Source of the DNA: Arion vulgaris
Taxonomy: Eukaryota > Mollusca > Gastropoda > Stylommatophora > Arionidae
Assembly: GCA_020796225.1 (NCBI GenBank)
Contig: CM036762.1
Location: 53,555,240-53,619,239 of the forward strand
Length of the DNA stretch: 64,000 nucleotides
Reading direction: 5' to 3'
Of the stretch, positions 11,801 to 23,800 are shown piece after piece. The translations under genes and the position numbers were made by a program. How positions within the stretch are numbered: position 1 is the stretch's first letter; every line of letters starts with the position of its first letter. The notes beneath the pieces are model-generated. The model ran no database searches and was not told the origin of the DNA. It saw only the letters and a list, made by a program, of their open reading frames with translations.

Positions 11801-14800
11801 CACCCAAATCAACAGAAAAGGTCCATCTCTGGGCTACACCCAAATCAACACAAAAAGTCCATCTCTGGGCTACACCCAAATCAACACAAAAAGTCCATCT
11901 CTGGGCTACACCCAAATCAACACAAAAAGTCCATCTCTGGGCTACACCTAAATCAACACAAAAAGTTCATCTCTGGGCTACACCCAAATCAAAACAAAAA
12001 GTCCATCTCTGGGCTACACCCAAATCAACACAAAAGTCCATCTCTGGGCTACACCCAAATCAAAACAAAAAGTCCATCTCTGGGCTACACCTAAATCAAC
12101 ACAAAAAGTCCATCTCTGGGCTACACCCAAATCAACACAAAAAGTCCATCTCTGGTCTACACCCAAATCAAAACAAAAAGTCCATCTCTGGGCTACACCC
12201 AAATCAACACAAAAAGTCCATCTCTGGGCTACACCCAAATCAACAGAAAAGGTCCATCTCTGGGCTACACCCAAATCAACACAAAAAGTCCATCTCTGGG
12301 CTACACCCAAATCAACACAAAAGTCATCTCTGGCTACACCAAATCAACACAAAAGTCCATCTCTGAGCTACATAAATCAACACAAAAGTCCATCTCTGGG
12401 CTACACCCAAATCAACACAAAAAGTCCATCTCTGGGCTACACCCAAATCAACACAAAAAGTCCATCTCTGGGCTACACCCAAATCAAAACAAAAAGTCCA
12501 TCTCTGGGCTACACCTAAATCAACACAAAAAGTCCATCTCTGGGCTACACCCAAATCAACACAAAAGTCCATCTCTGGGCTACACCCAAATCAAAACAAA
12601 AAGTCCATCTCTGGGCTACACCCAAATCAACACAAAAAGTCCATCTCTGGGCTACACCCAAATCAACACAAAAAGTCCATCTCTGGGCTACACCCAAATC
12701 AACACAAAAAGTCCATCTCTGGGCTACACCCAAATCAACACAAAAAGTCCATCTCTGGGCTACACCCAAATCAACACAAAAAGTCCATCTCTGGGCTACA
12801 CCAAATCAACACAAAAGTCCATCTCTGGGCTACACCCAAATCAACACAAAAGTCCATCTCTGGCTACCCAAATCAACACAAAAGTCCATCTCTGGGCTAC
12901 ACCCAAATCAAAACAAAAGTCCATCTCTGGGCTACACCAAATCAACACAAAGTCCTCTCTGGGCTACACCCAAATCAACACAAAAGTCCTCTCTGGGCTA
13001 CACCCAAATCAACACAAAAAGTCCATCTCTGGGCTACACCCAAATCAACACAAAAAGTCCATCTCTGGGCTACACCCAAATCAACACAAAAGTCCATCTC
13101 TAGCTACCCAAATCAACACAAAAAGTCCATCTCTGCTCATCCAGATCAACACAAAAGTCCTTCTCTGGACTATACACACATACCAGAACACAATAAGCAT
13201 AATACTTTTAGGACTAGCCACATGGCCACACCAAGAAGGAAGGCCAAAATGTTCTAATATAACCAAAAAGACATCTATCTTAGATTGAAAAAGGCATACC
13301 TCTGTCTCATAGAGGCTTAATCCCCCACCTAACAAGCAAACAAGCCCAAAAATTTCAATGATGATGGTATCGAGGATCTGATGGAATAAGTGCATCAATG
13401 TTTACCAAGATTTGGTTGAGAAATACGGTTTTTAAGTTAACATCTTATGTAGTTTTTTTTTAATAGTCATTTGAGGCTTTCTTACTGTTTACTCTCTTAT
13501 TATGTCTGGTGTTGTATTAACATTGTACTTTTATATTGTATGATCTTTCTGTCCGCAGCTCCAAGTGGTTCGCCTATATTTGCTGGTGCATATCTGGGTC
13601 AAGCAAAAGTTATTGTAGATTATAAACCAGGACCTGATGAAGAAGATTTTGTGACTCTCAGGGTTAGTCATTTGATTGTTGTGTGACAAGTTGGATCTCA
13701 TATTGTAATAACAATTGCCTGTGTGTTGTCGGGGCTTGCAAGGGGAGCAAAGAATAGTAACACTGCAACCTACAAAGAATGTTGTAAGAGGTTGACTGAG
13801 GTAGGGAGGGCCCTAGGGAAGCAACCCACGTAACTAAAAAGCATTGCAGAAATCGGATGTGTTGTAGGCGCATAACTGGCACAGCGTACATATGCTCTTA
13901 GGCTCAGATCCGCCCGAGTGGTTACCGGGGCCCAAATTTGGGATGTGTCGAATAGAAACACTGTTACCCACATCGCGACTAAGGAGGTTTGTAAGAGGCG
14001 ACTAAGGAGGTTTGGCTGAAATCGGATGCATGTGTCCACTAGGGAATGCTAACCGAAACAAATGCTTGCACGGATGAAGCGGGCGATAACATGTGCACCT
14101 ACAATGAGGAATGGGATAACGGATTATACGGTCGCCAATCTGCCTCGGAGATTTAGCCACGCAGTAAGAATGTCAGACCTACCATCACGAGAGTGGCCAA
14201 AACTTACTGTGGGTAGAGGTCAGCACAAACGGGAAGCAGAAATCGTAGGAATTATATCCTACAGAACTGCCCCCAGTATGCAGACTTGAGAAGAAAGAGG
14301 TGGCCTACTTACACTAGCGTTCAAGACAAACTGTATGGCATGGCTGATAATCTGAGGCAGACTGCTGCCTTTATTAGAGAATTTTAAATCCCAATCTAGT
14401 GAGAATGCAGAAGAAGAAGGCGGCTTAGATCACAAAGAGTGGTTTAACAATTGATCTTTATGGAGCATTTGAAGAGGAAGTCTCATTAAATTACTATAAA
14501 TGAATTGGATTCTACGTCCATGTTCGAAACTGGGTTCGAATGTTGCAGAAACTTAGAGTCAAACATTGTGTTGCTAGATTTGAACACTGTACAGGAAGTA
14601 TATGATGTTTCTTTAACCAACGATGTACTGGTATTGTTAATTGCCACATTCTGACGAATGTACTTTGAGAGCTTTTATGAAGTTATTCCTTGTGCAATGA
14701 GGAGGATCTGATGACTAACTTCTGCAATCAAATTCTGCTATGTGACTACTCCGAAATGTGACATAAACAGGCAGGTGTGCTGGAGGTCTTCACTGGTCCC

Positions 14801-17800
14801 CCATAGTTTGTTCTGAAGAGTTGTTCCTGTTAGCCAGATTTCCATTCTCATGCTGCTCAGGGCTGGGGCAGTCTTGCAAGATGTGCTTTGGGGACTGCTT
14901 TCGTGCTCTACAGGGTTAGGCAGCTGAGTCCCTGATAACCGTTCTATGGAGGTGTGCTATAAAACTACAATGTCCCGTTCTAAGTCTGAAGGCTGTGGTC
15001 TATGCTTTTCTGTTGAATGTATTTATGTTGTCATGCTCTAGGTTGTATCCACCATTTGTTTTTCTCCATGTTATTTTTTCTAGACTGATTCATGAAACTA
15101 ACTAATAAATTCCTAGACTTGTGTCTCAAAAACTCATACATTCAACAATCTGTGTTCAGCTGCCATTTCTGGTTTTTGTTGTTTTCCAGAAAGGAGAAAT
15201 TGTGAACATCATCAACATGGCCCAGTCTGGTGTATGGAGAGGCATTGTTGCAGGAAAGAGAGGCAAATTTAGATTTGAACATGTGGAAGTTGTTCCTGAA
15301 CCAGAGAAAAGAACAAGTAATAGATTGTTCACTGTTCAGAAAGATGTACCTAGATCTGTTGGGGATTTATTTCAGAAGATTGGATTAGAAGTAAGTGATT
15401 TCTCTTTCCTTCATAACTTGCATTTTATGTATTCAATCGGATGTTTAGTTGATCTGCAGAAAGGAAACATAGAACAGAGAGAGGTGAGAAGATAATATAT
15501 GAATAACTTCTATCCAAAGGCTGACATGTTTGAACTCCTAGTATATGTATACTAAAGCCACATTTTTACATGCTGTTTTTTTTAAAATTGTTAATGGCGA
15601 GCACTCTATAAATTCATCTGTTGTATCTTACAACGAAATCTATAGAAATAACAAATTAATCTACCCTTTTGGTGCCGGACCCACAAGGGAAACAAATAAT
15701 AGCACCACTGCGACCTACAAGGCATGTTGTAAAAGTGACAGATGTAGGATCTAGGAAGTTACCTAGTAAATAAAAAGTGTCACGGAAATCGAATGTGCTG
15801 GTCTACTTTTAGGCGCATAACTGGCACAACGTACAGTCGCTCTTAGGCTCAGATTACATACAAATCACAAAAAGTGGTTAACAAATGGTCGATATGGAGC
15901 GTTCGAAGAAGAAAGTAGAGAACTGTAGGGGCCAAAATGAAATACCAGTCTGCCCTGGAACTCCCTACAAAGCTGGCTTATAGACTGATAAAAGGGAAGA
16001 GAGTGTTACTGATGTGCAGGGTTTTCTGCTGACTGCTTTGTTAGTCAATGACCAAGGACACAACCTGAAGTAGAAACTGTAAATCAGACTCAATCCCCAG
16101 GACAGAACTGTATGGAGAAATTACCTGCAGACCTTATGTAATGTATAACGGTATCTTCTTCTTCTTCACCCTTCGCCCCTAGGGAGGCATAGGTGTGCAA
16201 CCAAAGCCTTCCAAGCCCGTCTATCCAAGGCCATCTTTTCCAGATCTATCCCCTCCCCATTTTCTTGCATTCTGTCTCCTGTCTCCAGGTGTTCCTGGGT
16301 CTTCCCTTACCTCTATTGCCCTGGTGGTTCCATCAGAGAGCCTGTCTCGTGATACTGTTAGGGGGTTTCCTCAGTGTGTGTTCTATCCACTGCTACCTTC
16401 TCCTTATCTCTTGTTCCACCTGCCATTGTCCCATTCTATCCCACAGTTCCCTGTTCGTGGTCCTGTCATACCATCACAGATGGGGTATCCTGTGCAGGTA
16501 TCTATTGATGAATGTGTATCATGGTATAGAGGATATATATATATACTTGGTGGTCAGCCACCGGTGGCATCTGTGGCCTAGGGATAGTGAGTCGGTCTAT
16601 TAACCACGGCGTTCTGAGTTCGAATCACGCTGCGGACAGTTTGGTTGCAAATTGTTTCACTTGGATTTTTACAAAAGGACAATGGCACCACCGTTCAGAA
16701 AGCAATGGCAAACTACTGAATGTAACAATGCCTAGAAAAATCACAAACAGTGTTAAAAAGCTGGGGTTAATTCGCAAAGTCCTGTAAAGGATACGCAATT
16801 AACTTTTTTTAGTCACCACCAGATGGTAGACATGATTACTACTTAGTGAATGATGTCACTTATCACAAATAGGAAACTTTAACTTCTCATGTTTCTTGTT
16901 ATTAACAGCAACTGACACCAGTTTTCATGCAAAATGGTTATGATGACCTTGACATATTTTCTGAGCTGGATGAACATGACCTTGACACGCTTAGCATTGC
17001 TGATGTTGGTCAAAGGGCCAAACTGTTATCTGCTGCAAGAGTCCTGGTAGATTGGCATGGTGAGTTGCTTCCAAACATTTTTCTAACAAGCAGAAGTTGC
17101 ATTACAAGGGGTCTGTACAATGAACTTTTTGTTAGAATACATATTGAGTCTTTGTTTTGTTTTATAACTATTTATATAAACTCTGCACGTGTGTTGCCGG
17201 GGCTTGCAAGGGAGCAGAGAATAGTAAAAAATGCAACCTACAAGGCATGTTGTAAGAGGTGACTGAGGTAGGGGCCTAGGAAGCTACCCTAGTAAATAAA
17301 ACAAATGTAAACAAACAAATGAACAACAAATAACTGACGTGTATGTTGACAGCCACAATGACTAAATAAAGTGGTACTCGATCCAAGAAGACTCACCATG
17401 TAGAAAGATTGCCAAATCCCCTGCCTTGAATATGTCCACCCAAATATAACTGATAGCTGCCTACCTTTGTGCTGTGAAGCCAAGACATGAAGTACTATGG
17501 GATATATAACTGCCCCAAATTTCCCAAAAATAGCAGTAAATATACTCCAATGATCACAGATGGGCAAGTGTTTGGCAAGTTATCAACCCTGTGCCCACAA
17601 AAATGTATTAAATTTAATCAACGTATTAAAATTTATTGCATATATGCAGCAGTATTAGTTTTTTAAAAGTAAAGTAGAGAACCCGTTTTCATACCTTGTG
17701 GATACAGTGTTAGTTCCCAAATTTTTTGTTAACCAACTGCGCATAATTTGTGATGTGCTCTACATCATGACATCTGCTATTGCTTCCCAGGGATTCTCTA

Positions 17801-20800
17801 GTACCTAATTGATGCTGGTTCAATCTGAGATGCATTGTCAGGAGAAAATAACACTCTAACTGTAAACTTTGATCCTGTGACCATGCGTCTACAAAGCAAG
17901 TGCACTAACTACTATGCTATTGTTGCTCTCAACAGTCTTTGTCAAATTGCTTCTTCTTCACTCTTCGCCCCTAGGAAAGCATAAGTCCGGAATAAAGGTC
18001 TTCCAAGCCCTCCTATCCACAGCCATCTTTTCCAGATCTCTCCACTCTCTCCCCATTTTTCATAGTTGCCTCTTATGACATGCGTGGCAGGTAACAGTGG
18101 TTCTATTCTTTACACCCCTAATTTGGAACCCGGTAACCACTCAGTCGAGTAAAAGTGCTGAGTACCTAATAAATTGATGTTTTTTTGTCTTTGTTATTTG
18201 CTGTTGGCATTCAGTTTTAGTACTTGTCTTCCTCATAGATTAATATAGTTACCTCTTTCTCTACTAAGTAATTTTGTGTGTGTGCTTTTTTGTCATTTGC
18301 AGAAAAAATGAATGTTCATACCCCAATATTGACAACTATGGACTCGCCTTCATCACGTGCTGGTAACTCCAGTTGTGACTCAGGCTGCTATGCAGGTGGA
18401 GAAAGTAAATATCATCCAAGAGGTCAAGATGCAACTGGAGGAGTTAAGGAAGGAGACAAGAGGACAGAAAATATTATAGGCCATCATCAAAATCCAGCCC
18501 CACACACACCTTGTCGTTCCTGTGGGAAGCCTAAACAACCCAGAAAATATTGTGGGCCTTCAGTAGTTACCCAGTATACACCTGGACAGTATCCAACACA
18601 ATCACAAGGTACACCAGGTCTCGTAGTTCATAGTGCTGGACCATCTCCTTATACTCCAGGGCATTTCCAGTATACAGAACCTCAGCAATGTGGACAATAT
18701 AGTCATGGACAGTATGGATATCATTACTCTACTGGTAGCAATCTTTATAGTCAGGGTCATTCACATCATACCATGTCTGTTTCAAAAACTCTTACTGAAC
18801 TCAATGTGGCAGATAGACACACATCTTCTATTTATCCAGAAACTTTTATGAATAGAAGACCTGGCAGTAACAGTACCAGTCCTGTGTATGCAGACAAGCT
18901 ATCTGTTGGCAGTGGTCGCACAGGTCCAAGTGATAAGGGCTCAGTGGGAGACAGGGTTTCACTGACTGAAGAGGACCAGGAGGTGATTGCTATTACATAT
19001 GGAACAAATCAGAGTAGAAAACTGACTACGCCTGTACACTCATTGTCTAGTGGGTCTTCACAACTTGAAATGTCAAATGCTGCAATGTGTAGTGCATGTG
19101 TTCCTTCTGGGTGCCAACAATGTGATGAGAGCGCGCTCTGTGATAGTTCTTCATGTCAGCAGTGTGCTGCCTATGTTTCATGCCCTCAATGTTTTCCATA
19201 TAAACATTATATCAATACAACTCTGCGATCTGAGAGCAAGTCTTCCAAAATGTCATGCAGCTCAGCCTGCACACAAACTACCTGTCTCAGTCCAGATCAT
19301 GATGACAGCAGTCACAGTGGAGGATCAGTTCTCATTGATTATACAAGCCCTCCTGGAGGATATTATATGTCCAAGTCCAGTCCAAGTAAATCTCAGCAGT
19401 ACTATTGTTGCCAGCCTCAGTGTTTGCCACATCCATTTTATCACCGTACACCTACCATTCCAGGGACTCCTACCCCAAAACAGCTTCCTTCTCCTGTTCT
19501 GATCCCTATATCTTCACCGAATACCCATCCAATAACATTAGCCTTTACTGATTCTAAAACACCTGAGGATTAGCTCTAACACTTAAGCCAGAAGGAATGT
19601 CATCACCAATTCCACCCACAGACTGGGGCAGCCATTCTGATGAAAATGAGGCTCCAGGGATTGCAACATTGTACAGCAGGGGCAGAAGTTTGACCCCTGA
19701 AAGGGTGGACAGAGGTGATGCTAGTCAAGTGAAAAGTCCAACCCGATCTCTAATGCCTCTTGTGTCAACAAAACTTAGTGCAGAGAGAATTGATCTTACC
19801 AAACTGCCTTACAGTACAGTGGTGAGTACCAGATTGAAATTGTACGTCTTATTTAATGATATACTGTAAGCAGTTTTATAGTACAATTGTATCCTGACTT
19901 GCCAGCATGATCTCGTTAAATATTATTTATTAACTATTATATCTCTCTCTCTCTCACAATCCCCTATCTCTTATATCATTAGTCTTCTTGGAACGCTTCA
20001 TATCGACCACTTATTAACTGTTCTTTGTAGTTGATATGTCATCCAAGCCTAAGAGCGATTGTATGTTGTGCCAGTTATGGTCCTACAAGTAGGTCAGCAC
20101 ATCCGATTTCTGCGAAGCTTTTTATTTATTATAGTAGCTTCCCTAGACCCCTACCTCAGTCTCCTCTTACGAAATGCCTTGTAGGTCACAGCGTTACTAT
20201 TCTTTGCTCCCTTGCGAGCCCGGGACCACACAGGCAATATCATTAGTGATTAGGGAGGATCATTATCACAACACTCTAGACAGGTTCATATGGGCTCCGA
20301 TCTACTTCCCAATATTTTTACCAGCAGTATATAACAACCAATCACATTCTTTCGGCATTTATTAATCAAATGTCCAACAAAAGAGTTACACTTCAGTGGG
20401 TACCATCACATTGCGGAGTGCCAGATAACGAGAAGGCAGACAAACTTGCTAAAAGGGAGCAGAATGTGAACAAATAGATAATGAAATCACATACTTTGAA
20501 AAATAAAAAGCTATCATGGACATTAGAAAAGAACCTAAACCATCCAACGATGACTACCACACACTTGACAGACAAGGACAGACTATCATCTTCCGACTCA
20601 GGATAGGTCATAACAGACTGAACAAACACCTACACAGGCTGCAATTGTCCCCAACCCCTCTGTGCCCCTGTGGCTCCGCTGAACAAACCACAGAACATGT
20701 CCTGCAAGACTGCCCCTGTATGTCCTCCCAAGAAAGGAATGCTGGCCCTACAACACAACACTACATTCAAAACTACATGGCACTAGAGATGAGCTCCAGA

Positions 20801-23800
20801 CAACAGTCGATTTCATCATAAGAACGCATCTAACGGTATAATCATCAAAAAAGCGATCACAAAGAAGAAGAAGAATCAAATGTCTTGTGCCTCTAACAAA
20901 TTATTTGTGTCTGACAGTTCCACTGTTCCACCATACTGGTTGCCATGACTGCGCCTGAATTCATAGCTGGAAAAGAAGAAACAAGAATGATAACAAAACA
21001 GAATCTTGACAAATCAAGTTATCCTTTCTATAATTATAGTGCGCTTGTAGCACAATATGTGGGACAGATTAGCATAATGCATAAACCTTCATCTATCGAC
21101 TCGGACACAAGAGGGTTGTAGGTTCAATCCCACACTTGATGTTCCATGCATGAGGAAAGGAATTGGCCATCTTACCTCCTGCACACTGGGACTAAAAATG
21201 TGAAGTAACTATCAGGGACCTTTGCCGGTGCTGTGGAGTTCGTGCACTACCGCTGAGATCTTCCTGTGTAAGAAAGAGATTGGAGCACACCTGGTTACTC
21301 ACCAAAGTGCAATGATGATAGTCCTATCAATCAATCAATCAATCAATACCCAAGGTCTGTAAAAGCTAAAGGAAATTGTATCCAGTTATCAGTTGTCACT
21401 ATTATTATTATTATTATGTAATAAAATATCTTCATTGAAATAACATACGTCAATTGTTCATTTGAGGATCATCGCACATCGGACATGTCCATAATTGATC
21501 CGATCTCCTTCCAATCATGTATCTCAGTGTGTTTAGGCTAACAACTCCCATTCTGTGTTGATTGATGTATCTACTGGGTTTCTCTCGTGGTTTTCCCATC
21601 TTGCCACACCTATCGGTGTGCACAACTTGTGCAACCGAGATAGAGAATACCCTTTATCTTCATCGTTGAAATCTTCAGAGGTATGTTTTCTCTGAGAGCG
21701 TTGATGATGTCGCTTCTGTCCATAGAAGACCCATTCTCAATGGTAGCATTGCCCGCCAGTACATAAGTGAATACAAATACAATAATACAAACATTTCATT
21801 AAATAAAGACAATTTCTGTGGGGTTTTTGTTTCAGATTGGTCACTGTGGTATTCCACCGTTACTAGTTCAGCGATATTCTGAAGAGTTAAGACAAGATAT
21901 GGGTACAATGTCACTGGTGTTGGAACAGCTCAGGGAAAAACAGCTCAGAGAACTAGGTCGACCATGTGTAAGTGTGTCATGCAAACTTTACTTGCTACAT
22001 ATATGTTGTGATAAGAAACAGTTTGAGAGCGCGTAGCGTAGTTGTTAGTGAACTCGCTCTTCGCAAGGCTGGTGGTCTGGGTTCAGCTCCCGCAGTGCTC
22101 GTGGAAATTTTCCCGACCGCGACGGCTCTCAGGTCGACCCAGCCTCAACTGGGTACCAGACATGCTCTGGGAAAGTAAAGGCGACGGCGTGATGCTGACC
22201 ACATCACCCATCGCGTGCCGACGGTCAATGAAAATACAGGCCTAACATTGTATTGACCTATATACCACGAGGTATGAAATGGTTCCTTTACTTTACTTTT
22301 AAGAAACAGTTTAAAATAAATCAACAGTCATGACCACATATAATCAGTTACTAGTTATATGAGCACTGTCATCATAGCACTCCGGACATGTCCATAGAGG
22401 CATTGATCTCTGCCTAAACAAATCCAGCAGCTAAACATGCCAGTTTGATGTTGGTTAATCAATCTTTTTGCATATTTGGTATGTTGTTCTTTTTGGGCTG
22501 TCTCTTGATTGTTTTTGATTCACTCAACATGGGACACACATGTATTGTTCATCTCAACTGTCGGAAGCTTTTCTCTGTTCAGTTTTCAAAGTCTTTCTAT
22601 TTATGTTGAAGGAATAACAATAAAGTTTGCTATCATAAAAGTAAAGTACAAGTTAGTTTTTTGGGGGAAAGTGTATTTATTAAGTGTCACATGAAAAATG
22701 TACACATGTAGCTTCTTCTTCAAACGCTTCATATTGACCACTTGTTAAACCACTTTTAGTGATTTGTATGTGATCTGAGCGTAAGCGCTATTGTGCGTTG
22801 TGCCAGTTATGTGCCTACAAGTAGGCCAGCGCATCCAATTTCTGCGCTGCTTTTTATTTACTAGGGTAGCTTCCCTAGGCCCCTACCTCAGTCACCTCTT
22901 ACGACATGCCTTGTCAGATGTATTGTTACTATTCTTTACTCCCTCCGTGGGCCCGGCAACCATGCGCACCAGGCGATACATGTAGCACATCCATTAGAAG
23001 TATAATCAAGAAACATAACTGACACCATAAATAGCTTTACTCATGTAACATATCCTTTGCAGAACATCACTCTTCTTATTTTTCTACAGTAGTCCGCTAT
23101 GAATTCAGACGTAGTCAGGTCACCTGGTATGGTACATCTGACTGATTTTTGTGTGAAGTCCTGCTTTCCTTATCAGTTTTCTCTGCAATACAGGCATACC
23201 TTCTTCAACTTCAGAGGTGATAGAATATCGATATAGGGGATAGTGCAGTAAAACTATGGAAAATTGTGAAACACATAATAACAAAGTACTGTAGTTTTAC
23301 ACAAACAATGACAATACACAGCAACGTTTCAACCAAAAGAACTTTATCAAGCAAACGATACAACAGAGGAGATTGCAACACTTGAACTCAGATGTATTCC
23401 GCATCCTCTACAGTCTGCATGGGGCTGAGTTGAGTAGTGCTCTGCTGTGAGAGCCTCATAGCTGGTTGAACTCTTCGATTGTAGTCCCTGGTCTTACTCA
23501 GGACGATAACGTGAGTACCTCTGAAGTCGGAGAAAATCTGCCTGTATGGCAAGGGAATACTAATTACCAGTACATTGAGCACACGGCTGCCAGTGTAAAG
23601 TAATTTACAATGTGCGCGCTGCTGCCATTGTAAGAAATTGGAAAAACGGATTTTCACGCAAAAATCAGTTTCAGAGATGAAACTTCGTCTGAGTTGAAGC
23701 GGACGAAAAAAAAAAAAAAAAAAAACAGTCTGCATGAAAGTCTCAATATCTTGGCAGTTTTCCCCATCTCCTCCATCATTGAGTTCAGTTTTATTAGTAA

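Noticed and set aside
11350..12366. 338-residue open frame with a 12-residue repeat (KKSISGLHPNQH type)
   Set aside because: It comes from the 36-base satellite being a multiple of three. All frames of the array are open, there is no splice context, and 35-base units break the frame.
16559..16625. Possible tRNA gene
   Set aside because: It has A and B box-like blocks but no acceptor stem pairing and is repeated with a 170-base non-tRNA body at 45366. It is a SINE head. The same holds for 21035, 22028, 30737, 61193 and 62828.
18633..19502. Two further plus-strand frames (72 and 150 residues) inside the large SASH exon
   Set aside because: Out-of-frame shadows of the SASH reading frame, without composition or motif support.
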